From JAIRNF01 sp031551125 (GTDB taxonomy: Bacteria > Bacteroidota > Bacteroidia > Bacteroidales > UBA932): DNA of 64,000 nucleotides. The DNA is taken from contig JAVBOB010000011.1 in the NCBI GenBank assembly GCA_031551125.1, forward strand, positions 62,001 to 126,000, written 5' to 3'. The notes under the pieces are model-generated. The model had not been told where the DNA came from. It made no database searches and saw only the letters and a list, made by a program, of their open reading frames with translations. Positions within the stretch are counted from its first letter, which is position 1. Every line of letters begins with the position of its first letter. This document shows positions 42,466 through 50,956 of this stretch, one piece after another. Both the position numbers and the translations under genes were made by a program.

Positions 42466-43461
42466 ATGACGAAGGCAAAAAAGTGGAAAATATTTTTCTT
42501 CCTGTTGGGAGTTGTAATCCTGTCCTACATGGTGTATTCCATTGGCGTGGATGTAATATGGGATAACATACAAAAAACCGGATGGTGGTTTGTACCCGTT
42601 ATCGGCATTTGGCTTGTTGTGTACATTATTAATGCGCTTGCCTACAGCTCCGTCATACGTGATAAGAATATACCTAAAGAGCAGTACCCGTCTTTTTTTC
42701 GTGTGCTGAAAATCAGCATCAGCGGGTACTCCATAAACTACATTACACCTGTTGTTGCGCTTGGCGGAGAGCCTTATCGCATACTCGAGCTGCAAGAAAA
42801 TATAGGCACTCGCAGAGCCACATCGGCTACGCTATCGTACAGCATGATGCACATTCTTTCTCACGTTGTATTTTGGATGTGCTCTATCGTTCTTATCCTT
42901 GCCCTGCTTCAGCCGGGCTGGGGCATTACTGTAGGGTGTATTGTCATGTTTGTCTTGTTTTCCTTTGGACTATATTTGATATTTAAAGGTTACAAGAAGG
43001 GGCTGATTGTAAAAACCTGTCGTGTGCTGGGTAAGCTTCCATTCTTGAGAAAGCCCATGCAACGTTTCAATGAGAGTAAGCTGCAGGCGTTACAAGAGAT
43101 AGACCAGAATATTGTAAGCTTCTATACCAACCGTAAACCTACGTTCTTCTTGGCGCTGGGGCTGGAAATATTGGCGCGAATAGTTTCATGCTTCGAACTG
43201 TTTTTTATTGCCCAAGCTATAGGCTTAGAGTTTTCACTTCTCGACTCTGTTATACTTTACGCGGGTTCTACGCTATTTGCCAACATCATGTTTTTCTCGC
43301 CCATGCAGCTGGGAACGCGAGAAGGCGGACTTGCGCTTACGCTGAAAATGATGGGCTTTCAGGGGCAGATGGGGGTTTTCATGGGTTTGGTAATGCGCGT
43401 TCGCGAGCTGGTTTGGATAGCCATAGGAATTATACTAATGCGGGTAAAAAAGCAGCGATAA
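42466..43461 (+). CDS. Lysylphosphatidylglycerol synthase TM region/UPF0104-type membrane protein
   Basis: A 331-residue integral membrane protein with about eight helices, of the COG0392/LPG-synthase transmembrane (flippase-like) family. Recognisable stretches: YSINYITPVVALGGEPYRIL near residue 88 and FFSPMQLGTREGGLALTLK near residue 285. The domain matches the lipid-flipping half of MprF without the aminoacyltransferase half. As the last gene of the cluster it may translocate the product lipid. A family D double hairpin directly follows the stop codon. Confidence 0.85.
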   Translation: MTKAKKWKIFFFLLGVVILSYMVYSIGVDVIWDNIQKTGWWFVPVIGIWLVVYIINALAYSSVIRDKNIPKEQYPSFFRVLKISISGYSINYITPVVALGGEPYRILELQENIGTRRATSATLSYSMMHILSHVVFWMCSIVLILALLQPGWGITVGCIVMFVLFSFGLYLIFKGYKKGLIVKTCRVLGKLPFLRKPMQRFNESKLQALQEIDQNIVSFYTNRKPTFFLALGLEILARIVSCFELFFIAQAIGLEFSLLDSVILYAGSTLFANIMFFSPMQLGTREGGLALTLKMMGFQGQMGVFMGLVMRVRELVWIAIGIILMRVKKQR

Positions 43462-43463
43462 AA

Positions 43464-43536
43464 GGCTCCGTTAGGAGCCTAATCTTTGTAGTAGAATGCT
43501 ATCAATGTATTACCGCTCCGCTAGGAGCGGCAGTTT
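43464..43536. repeat. Dispersed palindrome, family D, two hairpins
   Basis: GGCTCCGTTAGGAGCC and CCGCTCCGCTAGGAGCGG, with the AATCTTTGTAG phrase between them. It begins three bases after the flippase-like gene and may act as its terminator. Confidence 0.8.
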
Positions 43537-43595
43537 ACAGCTTGTCAAACTTTTGGATGTTGATTTTATATAGCAAAGTTGAAATTGCTATAAGC

Positions 43596-45110
43596 TTACA
43601 CCAAATGCTCCTTTCTCAGCAAGTCGTTTACCGTTTTTACAGGGTTGAAGGTAGCAAGCGGAACTTCTACAAATATGGTGTTCCAGCGGCTCATAGCTCC
43701 GTTCCATAGTCCCGGCAGCTCCTGTGCCTTCAGCGGTTTTCCGTCCTTACTTTTCTCTGAAATAAATCCGGTTTGCGGGTCAACAAAGGTTTGTAGCTTA
43801 AACTTGCCTCCGGTATGGGTTCGGAATGAGCACACCAAATCAACCGGATTAAAGTGTGACAAGCCTTTCATACACGCCGACATGTGCTCATCGGCCATAT
43901 TTATTTGCGAGCTTTCTAAAATTTGCAGCGAGGTTGAGCCGTCGTTCTCCTTAATAACGAAAGGACCTCCACCGGGTTCGCCTTCGTTCTTCACCATTCC
44001 GCATACCCGTATGGGGCGGTTCAGCTTTTCATGCAAGAATAACGCTAGTTTTTCTTCGCTAAGCGTGGTTGGTATGCTGATAGAAAAGACATTCTCCATA
44101 AAGCCCGATACCTCTTGTAAAAAGGGGTAACTACGTTCGCCCTTTTCCAGCTTATTTAGGTAGCTGAATACCTGTTGGCGATAGCTGAGTAGCATTCCGG
44201 CAAGTATTTTTTTCCAGCGTACCGTTTCGGCTACCTTTGTTTCCGGTACAATGTTGTCAATGTTCTTTACAAACACAATATCTTCGTCCAGCTCGCTAAG
44301 GTTTTCAATTAGCGCGCCATGTCCGCCCGGGCGGAAAAGAAGCGATCCGTCGGCATTACGAAAGGCGTGGTTATTCAGGTCAACAGCAATGGTATCTGTC
44401 GATTTTTTTTGCTCGGATAGCGTGATGTCAAAACGTATGTTGAACCGTTGTTCGTAGAGCGGAACAACCCTAGCCAACAGCTGTACAATAGCCCTGCGAT
44501 GCTCTTCTGATACGGTAAAGTGCAGCCTTGCCAGCTTGTCTTTACCAACCGCATAGCGTGCGGCCTCCACCAAATGCTCCTCAATAGCGGTGCGCGGATG
44601 GTCGTTGTACTTATGAAACTTTAGTACGGCTTTTGGCAGGTTGCCGTAGCTCATTCCATCGGCATTGAGCAATGCTCTCACTACGGCAGGGTAATCCTTT
44701 TCCTGTAGCTTGTCAATATCAATAGCCTGTTTATTCAGCAATGCTTTCAGCTCATCATAGAAAGCAAATTCACCAATCCGGTCAAAGAACTCCTTAATAG
44801 CACCATTCTTTTTTTCGTTTAAGCTTATGCTGCCTTTTGCATCCATGTACTCAAACAGCTGCTTGAACATGCGGGTTGCGGCGCCCGATGCGGGAACAAA
44901 CTTTCGCTGAGAGCCGCTAAACGCATCGTACAGCTCAACCATGTGGTTTTGTTCTGTTTCATCCAGCACGGTAATTCCTTTTCCGACTAATGCCGGAGCA
45001 GTAATATTTAGGTAGGGAAAACCGTTGGCAAAATGTTTCAGCTGCTGTTCTACATGTGCTGCATCAATACCAAGGCTGTTTAGCTGTTCTATATCTTGTT
45101 TGCTGAACAT
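43596..45110 (-). CDS. DUF4301 family protein
   Basis: A 504-residue cytoplasmic protein that I recognise as DUF4301 from blocks such as RKFVPASGAATRMFKQLFEY (about residues 68-87), FRPGGHGALIENLSELDEDIVFVKNIDNIVPE and RVCGMVKNEGEPGGGPF. The PASGAATRM and GGHGAL stretches look like phosphate- or nucleotide-binding loops of a nucleotidyltransferase-like fold, but no activity is established. It is conserved mainly in Bacteroidota. Convergent with the headgroup cluster and not part of it. Confidence 0.85.
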   Translation of the reverse strand: MFSKQDIEQLNSLGIDAAHVEQQLKHFANGFPYLNITAPALVGKGITVLDETEQNHMVELYDAFSGSQRKFVPASGAATRMFKQLFEYMDAKGSISLNEKKNGAIKEFFDRIGEFAFYDELKALLNKQAIDIDKLQEKDYPAVVRALLNADGMSYGNLPKAVLKFHKYNDHPRTAIEEHLVEAARYAVGKDKLARLHFTVSEEHRRAIVQLLARVVPLYEQRFNIRFDITLSEQKKSTDTIAVDLNNHAFRNADGSLLFRPGGHGALIENLSELDEDIVFVKNIDNIVPETKVAETVRWKKILAGMLLSYRQQVFSYLNKLEKGERSYPFLQEVSGFMENVFSISIPTTLSEEKLALFLHEKLNRPIRVCGMVKNEGEPGGGPFVIKENDGSTSLQILESSQINMADEHMSACMKGLSHFNPVDLVCSFRTHTGGKFKLQTFVDPQTGFISEKSKDGKPLKAQELPGLWNGAMSRWNTIFVEVPLATFNPVKTVNDLLRKEHLV

Positions 45111-45301
45111 ACGAAAGCTGTTTAGGGTTACTCAAACTTGTTGGAAAGAAGGACAGCTCTGTGCATGCTAGCTTAGCACCCTTCTGTTACAAAGTTAATA
45201 AAATAGTTTTACGCCAACCCCCTAAAGGGGTTTTTCTTCAATACATAGGTAAAATAGATAGCTCAAGTTACTAGATATACGTTTTGCGGTATTAAATCAA
45301 T

Positions 45302-45410
45302 GTCGTCATTGGCTTCGCCGAACTCGTAAACTCGGTTGCGAGCAGAGCGAAGCAATCTACTGAAATTAAATAGATTGCCACGGCAAAGAGCGCCTCGCAA
45401 TGATGTGCTT
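45302..45410. repeat. Dispersed palindrome, family A, rearranged copy
   Basis: GTCGTCATTGGCTTCGCCGA at the left, GCAGAGCGAAGCAATCTACT in the middle and AGATTGCCACGGC...CGCAATGATG at the right. The arms are partly overwritten by extra sequence, as in the 32541 copy. Confidence 0.6.
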
Positions 45411-45475
45411 TTATTAGACTTCTTCGGAAAATACCTATAATACACGGTTTTTGTTTCTACACGCTATTACAAGCA

Positions 45476-45552
45476 ATCCCCGTGGGGTTGAACAACAATA
45501 ACCCCGTATGCAACCCACGGTTATTCATATTCAGCCCCATTCGGGGCTGCCG
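45476..45552. repeat. REP element remnant
   Basis: CCCCGTGGGG, a CCGTATGCAACCCACGG hairpin, TTATTCATATTCAGCCCC and GGGGCT keep the order of a half REP unit but with many changes. Confidence 0.6.
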
Positions 45553-46343
45553 TTACGTCCAATCCGGATTATTTGCAAAAGGTATTTTTCGAAGAGATCT
45601 ATTGTAGTTGGCAATTTGAGCTAGCTATTAGAAGTTACCCTAACCCCCTAAAGAGGGCTTTCGACACACAGGCGCAGTAGGTACACAGGAGCACATAGTT
45701 CTACAGGGATAACATTTAGTCGCAAAGGAACGCTCGGGAGCTCGTTCGGACATGTTGTAGGTGGAAAAGGCAATGTAAAAGCGAATAACGATAGCAGATA
45801 GGGAATAGTACGTTTTGAGAGGGAAAAATTGATTCATTGCTTTAAAATAATTCAATTTAATAACAATTCGGTACTTTAATGCTATAAATATATGAAAAAT
45901 AAGATAATTATTATTATTCATTAATGAGCTGTTTATGCGAATTTACACCTTTAGTCCACCGGTAAAATTTTACTTTTAACAATCATCATTACAATAAATG
46001 TATGTGAAAATATCCGTATAAGCCACTTCCATGTAGCCTTAGAAGGATCGCGCATAGCAAGTAGTACCACAAGCAGTGGGCAAGTAGAACTTTGGCACAA
46101 TATTTATTGATTTAACACAAATTAACTATATTGTTTTAATGCAAAATTTCAATGCTTGTATATAGCTATTAATCAATTAAGTACATCAATAATAATTTAT
46201 TGGACAGCGTAAAAACCCGCGTAAAATCAACAAATTTTAAATCTGCTTATATTAATTTTTTAATCTAATTTTAATTCGTAAATAATTAGGCGTTATGGCT
46301 TGATATTACACCACATTTTCTAACCAACCCTAATCCCAATGCT
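45553..46343. other. AT-rich spacer upstream of the exported-protein cluster
   Basis: No gene seen. It has a CACAGGCGCAGTAGGTACAC phrase near 45667 and then about 500 bases of very AT-rich sequence (45830-46320) leading to the 1520-residue protein. The low melting stretch probably holds the cluster promoter; I could not fix a TAnnTTTG element with confidence. Confidence 0.5.
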
Positions 46344-49300
46344 ATGAATGGCGCTCTTTTGCGATACGCTACCGGCATGCTCCTGTGTGTCCTGTGCCTT
46401 GTGCTGTCCACCCCCGCTAAGGCTACCGAGCCTGTAAACCCAGCTGCCGACCAGTGGGAGCAGGAGCGTCAAAAAGCCGCCAACGCCTTTGCCACGCTTG
46501 ACCGCACCGCCAACTACGCGGAGCAGCTGTCTATGGCCGACCTTAACCGGCTGCCAATGGGGATTTCACGGCACGTCAGCAACGTCGAGTACACCATCGC
46601 CATCAGCGCGTTCCGGGTAAAGCCCGGCTATACTGAGCTCACCGTTTACGGGCGCGTAAAGATTCCCCAAAGCGCTGACGGGCAAACCCGCAACGACCAA
46701 GTCCTGTTCTTCGGAGCGCAGGACATCAAGCTATCCTTTGACGGCAACATCGTAGGCGATGCCAAGCTGGTGCTGCTGGGCGACATCAGCATTCCCATCA
46801 ACGGCGACCGCGCTACGCTGGTGCTGCATGGCGGTTTGGATAAAACCACCGGACGTGGGTTGGAGCTGACCTACCTGTCGATGGACTGTAAAGGCTTTAA
46901 AGAGTTGGGAGTTGCCGCCGATGTGGTGTTTCCCGAAGATTTACTCCGTCAGGTAAATGAAAAGGGGGAACCCGTTGTGGGAAAAGATAGCAAAACCGGA
47001 AAGCCCTTGGGCAGGGTATCCGCCTCCTTCCAAACCATCGTGCGCGACTGGAACGACATCTTGCTCTCCGTTAGCCTGCCCCGCTTTGAAATCGTTGGGC
47101 TGAACGGCTTTATCTTTGATGTGCAGCAGGCCGTTTTCGACTTTAGCGACTTCCGCAACGACCCGACCATTGCTTTTCCCAACGACTACCAAAGCAAGTA
47201 CCTGATTCCGGGCAAACCCGACCTGTGGAAGGGCGTTTACATCCGCGACCTGAGCATCACCCTGCCCAAAGCGTTTGCCTCTAAGGATAGCACGAAACGG
47301 GTGGCTTTCGCCGCCCACAACATGATACTGGACAACAACGGCATCAGCGGGCTGTTTACCGCCGCCAACATCCTTTCCCTCGACAAGGGCAGTGCAGGGG
47401 GCTGGCGGTTTTCCGTTGACCGGTTCTCGCTGGAGCTGGAAGCCAACCAGCTTACCGGAGCGGGATTTGCCGGTTTTATCGGATTGCCCGTTTCGGAAAG
47501 TACCACGCTGGCCTACGAGGCCTTCATCTCGCCCGATAACGAGTATATGCTAAGGGTAAGCCCCACCAAGGCGGTGAGCTTTGACGTATTTGCCGCTAAA
47601 GCCGAAATTCTGCCCAACTCCTACGTGGAGCTGAAGGTTATTGATGATAAGTTCTACCCCGAAGCTATGCTCAACGGCTCCATGACCGTTGCCGCCCGGC
47701 CGGATAAGCAGGCCGCAGACTCTACCGCCAAAGCGATTGCCCAAATCGACGGCATCCGGTTCCAGCAGCTCCACCTGATGAGCCGGGCTCCTTACATCAC
47801 CGTGGACTACCTTGGGTACGACGGCGAAGTAAAGCTGATGAACTTTCCGCTATCCATCAGCCATATCGGGTTAACCGTAAAAGACAGCGAAGCCCGCTTA
47901 GGCTTTAACGCCAAGCTGGCGTTGGGTATTGATAAGTTCGCCATTACCGCTGAAACCCGTCTAGAAGTCATCGGAACAATGGCAGAAAAAGAAGGCTTGC
48001 AGAGCTGGAAGTATAAGAAGGTAGATATATCGCGGGTTGCCGTTGATGCCACCCTTGGCGGAGCCTTTACCATTTCGGGTGGGCTGACCATACTCAACAA
48101 CGACCCTGTGTACGGCGATGGCTTTGCCGGCGACATCCACTTAGAGCTGAAAAAAGTGCTCAACGGGCTAAAAGCGGATGTTCGCGCCATTTTTGGCAAC
48201 AAGGAGTACCGCTACTGGTTTGTGGACGGCAAGGTAAAGTTTCCCGGAACGGGGATTACCGTCTTTCCGCCGGTTAACCTGAGCGGCTTTGGCGGTGGTG
48301 CATACTACCACATGCGCCCCGACGGTTCGGGAACCGGTTCGCCAACGGGTAGCAACTACCTGCCCGATGCGAATTGGGGCTTGGGCTTGAAAGCCGCCGT
48401 ACTCTTCAACGCCGGAGCCGATGGCGTGGTGGATGGCGAAGCCCAGTTTGAGATCGCCTTCAACAACAACGGCGGGCTGAACTTTATCGGCTTCTACGGG
48501 CAGGCAAAGGTGCTGGCCAAGATACCGGGCGTAAGCGATGTAGAAAAGTTTGTATCCGATAAGTTTAAGGGGATTGCCGAGCTGGAAAAGAAGTTTACAC
48601 AAGGCAACCCCGACCTGATGCGGACGCTGGAAAAGATGAAGCTGTACGAACCCAACAAGGCGGCACTGACCTGCTTCCAAGGCTCGGAGAAGGTGGGCGA
48701 ATCGGGCTTTTCGGCAGCTGTCGGCATTCAGTACGACTTTACCCGCAACTCGTTGCACTCCACCTTTGACCTCTACCTGAACATGCTGGGCGGCATGCTG
48801 CAAGGTACGGCATCGGGCAACCGCGCCGGTTGGGCGGTGCTGCACGTTGAACCCAACGAGTGGTACATGCACATGGGTACCCCCACCGACCGCCTTGGCG
48901 TGCGATTTAACCTGGGCGGCCTGCTTAAGCTGGAAACCGGCGCCTACTTCATGATGGGCGACCGCATTCCCGGCTCTCCGCCGCCACCTAAGCAGGTAGC
49001 CGACATCTTGGGTATCGACATGGCTAAGCTGGACTACATGCGCGATTTGAACGCCTTGGGAGACGGGCGGGGCTTCGCCTTCGGTGCAGACTTCAAGGTA
49101 GCTACCGGCGATATCACCTTCCTGATGATTTACGCCAACTTTATGGCGGGATTAGGTTTTGACATTATGCTGAAAGATTACGGTGATGCCCAATGTAAGG
49201 GGCGCAGCGGTCCTATAGGAATGAACGGATGGTATGCCAACGGGCAATCCTACGTGTACCTGCAAGGCGAGCTAGGTGTAAAGGTCAACCTGCTATTCAT

Positions 49301-50906
49301 TAAAAAGAAGATACCCATTATCCGGGCGGGGGCTGCGGCGCTGATGCAGGCCAAGCTGCCGAACCCTGCGTGGTTTGCAGGCTACCTGGGCGTGAAGTTC
49401 GATTTGCTGGGAGGCTTGGTAAGAGGAAACGTGCGCCTGAAAATCACCTTGGGTGAAGAATGTGAAATCCTACTACCCGGCGGCAGTCCGTTGGGCGTAA
49501 AGGTGATTAACGACCTGACCCCACGCGACAAATCTGAAAAGGTTGACGTATTCGCTGCACCGCAGGCCGCCTTCAACATGCCTATCGGCAAGGTTTTCGA
49601 GATGGAGGACGACCACGGTGTGAAGCAGTATAAGCTCAAGCTGGAAGAGTTTACCGTAACGGATAACGGAAAGGTGCTGGACGGAAAGGTGAAGTGGAAT
49701 AGCGGCTTGGATGCCGCCGAGTTCTACTCGCACGAAATCCTTCCCCCTAACGTACCGCTAACCGCCAAGGTAAGCATCAGCTTTGAGGAGTACCAAAGCG
49801 GGCGCTGGGTAACGGTATATACGTCCGGAAAGAAGGCAACGGAGAGCATGGAAATCAGCTTTACTACGGGTACCGCTCCCGATGTTATCCCCATGCACAA
49901 CATTGAATACTGCTATCCGGTGGTTGACCAGCGTTTCTTTTACCCCTCGGAAACGGATAAATCCTACGTGCAGCTCAAACGCGGGCAAAGCTACCTGTTC
50001 TCGGCAGATATGAAGCATGTGGTTCACATCACCAAAGAAGGGGGAACTCCCGAGGAACTATCGTTCAACTACAACAGCGGCAACAACCGCCTTGAATATG
50101 TAACACCAACAATGTCGCCAGCAGACAAGTACAGCTTTGATGTGCTTACCTTCACCAAAGGCGAAACGGTTACCCAGCAAAACACGCAGCAACGCACTTC
50201 GATCGGCGATGAAGAAAACGATATCAGCGTGCGCGATGCCAAGGCGGGTCAGGTGGTTCGTGCCGATGCAGGAAAGAGCCTGCTGACGTACAATTTCAGC
50301 ACCAGCCAGTACGCCACCTTCGCACAAAAGATGAAGGGCATGGTAAAGAAAATGCCATTTGCCTTGAAGCTGGCATCGGACATTATCAACTTACAGTACG
50401 ACATCAGCGGCGAACCCTTTGATGTAGCCGAGCTGGCGGGAACAGAGTACAGCGGAAATGTGCCGTTGGTGAATCCTGTGGCCACATTGGAAGACAGCTA
50501 CTACAAAGATCAAATCTATCCGCTGGTGTATAAGGGGTACTCTTCATTGGGTGTGTCCATTACCAACCGTGATGTTGCGGATTACGGCGTGCCGCCCGCA
50601 AAAGCCATCCCTGTCAACGCCGAATACCTGACGCAGGTGGAAAACGGAATTTTCTACGGTAAGGCGAAGGAGGTATTCCCCTACATCTATAACCTTCCGT
50701 GGGTGTACAAGATGGACTTCATTGATTTGCGCGGGCAGATAACGAACCGTTACTTGAACAACCCGCCATGGAACGTGGTGCAGTTCTTCACGGGCAGGTA
50801 TCCGTTTATCCCGTACGGCTACTACAAGATTATGCTGGAGTACCGCTTGCCGGGCGAAAGCAAGGGTACGCAGGTGCCGTTTGAGTATTTTAACTTCATC
50901 AAGTAG
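46344..50906 (+). CDS. Very large exported beta-rich protein of unknown function
   Basis: A 1520-residue protein with a signal peptide (LLCVLCLVLSTPAKATEP, about residues 12-29). The body is a long series of predicted beta-strands with alternating polar/hydrophobic residues and many Gly and Asp turns (KLALGIDKFAITAETRLEVI, FGGGAYYHMRPDGSG, NFMAGLGFDIMLKDYG). I find no catalytic motif. The C-terminal third has Ig-like stretches (KVSISFEEYQSGRWVTVYTS). No T9SS sorting domain is evident at its end. The DNA is visibly richer in G+C than the upstream half of the window. It is first in a probable operon with two other exported proteins. Confidence 0.85.
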   Translation: MNGALLRYATGMLLCVLCLVLSTPAKATEPVNPAADQWEQERQKAANAFATLDRTANYAEQLSMADLNRLPMGISRHVSNVEYTIAISAFRVKPGYTELTVYGRVKIPQSADGQTRNDQVLFFGAQDIKLSFDGNIVGDAKLVLLGDISIPINGDRATLVLHGGLDKTTGRGLELTYLSMDCKGFKELGVAADVVFPEDLLRQVNEKGEPVVGKDSKTGKPLGRVSASFQTIVRDWNDILLSVSLPRFEIVGLNGFIFDVQQAVFDFSDFRNDPTIAFPNDYQSKYLIPGKPDLWKGVYIRDLSITLPKAFASKDSTKRVAFAAHNMILDNNGISGLFTAANILSLDKGSAGGWRFSVDRFSLELEANQLTGAGFAGFIGLPVSESTTLAYEAFISPDNEYMLRVSPTKAVSFDVFAAKAEILPNSYVELKVIDDKFYPEAMLNGSMTVAARPDKQAADSTAKAIAQIDGIRFQQLHLMSRAPYITVDYLGYDGEVKLMNFPLSISHIGLTVKDSEARLGFNAKLALGIDKFAITAETRLEVIGTMAEKEGLQSWKYKKVDISRVAVDATLGGAFTISGGLTILNNDPVYGDGFAGDIHLELKKVLNGLKADVRAIFGNKEYRYWFVDGKVKFPGTGITVFPPVNLSGFGGGAYYHMRPDGSGTGSPTGSNYLPDANWGLGLKAAVLFNAGADGVVDGEAQFEIAFNNNGGLNFIGFYGQAKVLAKIPGVSDVEKFVSDKFKGIAELEKKFTQGNPDLMRTLEKMKLYEPNKAALTCFQGSEKVGESGFSAAVGIQYDFTRNSLHSTFDLYLNMLGGMLQGTASGNRAGWAVLHVEPNEWYMHMGTPTDRLGVRFNLGGLLKLETGAYFMMGDRIPGSPPPPKQVADILGIDMAKLDYMRDLNALGDGRGFAFGADFKVATGDITFLMIYANFMAGLGFDIMLKDYGDAQCKGRSGPIGMNGWYANGQSYVYLQGELGVKVNLLFIKKKIPIIRAGAAALMQAKLPNPAWFAGYLGVKFDLLGGLVRGNVRLKITLGEECEILLPGGSPLGVKVINDLTPRDKSEKVDVFAAPQAAFNMPIGKVFEMEDDHGVKQYKLKLEEFTVTDNGKVLDGKVKWNSGLDAAEFYSHEILPPNVPLTAKVSISFEEYQSGRWVTVYTSGKKATESMEISFTTGTAPDVIPMHNIEYCYPVVDQRFFYPSETDKSYVQLKRGQSYLFSADMKHVVHITKEGGTPEELSFNYNSGNNRLEYVTPTMSPADKYSFDVLTFTKGETVTQQNTQQRTSIGDEENDISVRDAKAGQVVRADAGKSLLTYNFSTSQYATFAQKMKGMVKKMPFALKLASDIINLQYDISGEPFDVAELAGTEYSGNVPLVNPVATLEDSYYKDQIYPLVYKGYSSLGVSITNRDVADYGVPPAKAIPVNAEYLTQVENGIFYGKAKEVFPYIYNLPWVYKMDFIDLRGQITNRYLNNPPWNVVQFFTGRYPFIPYGYYKIMLEYRLPGESKGTQVPFEYFNFIK

Positions 50907-50956
50907 CAGCTATGGGTATCAGGACACACGTATCACGTATCAAGACATATAGGAAG

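Noticed and set aside
45640..45921. 93-codon minus-strand frame in the spacer before the exported-protein cluster
   Set aside because: It runs across dispersed repeat phrases, which explain its open frame; no domain seen.
46646..50485. Several long minus-strand frames inside the 1520-residue gene
   Set aside because: High G+C coding DNA with strong codon bias commonly gives long antisense frames; none has a recognisable domain or start context.
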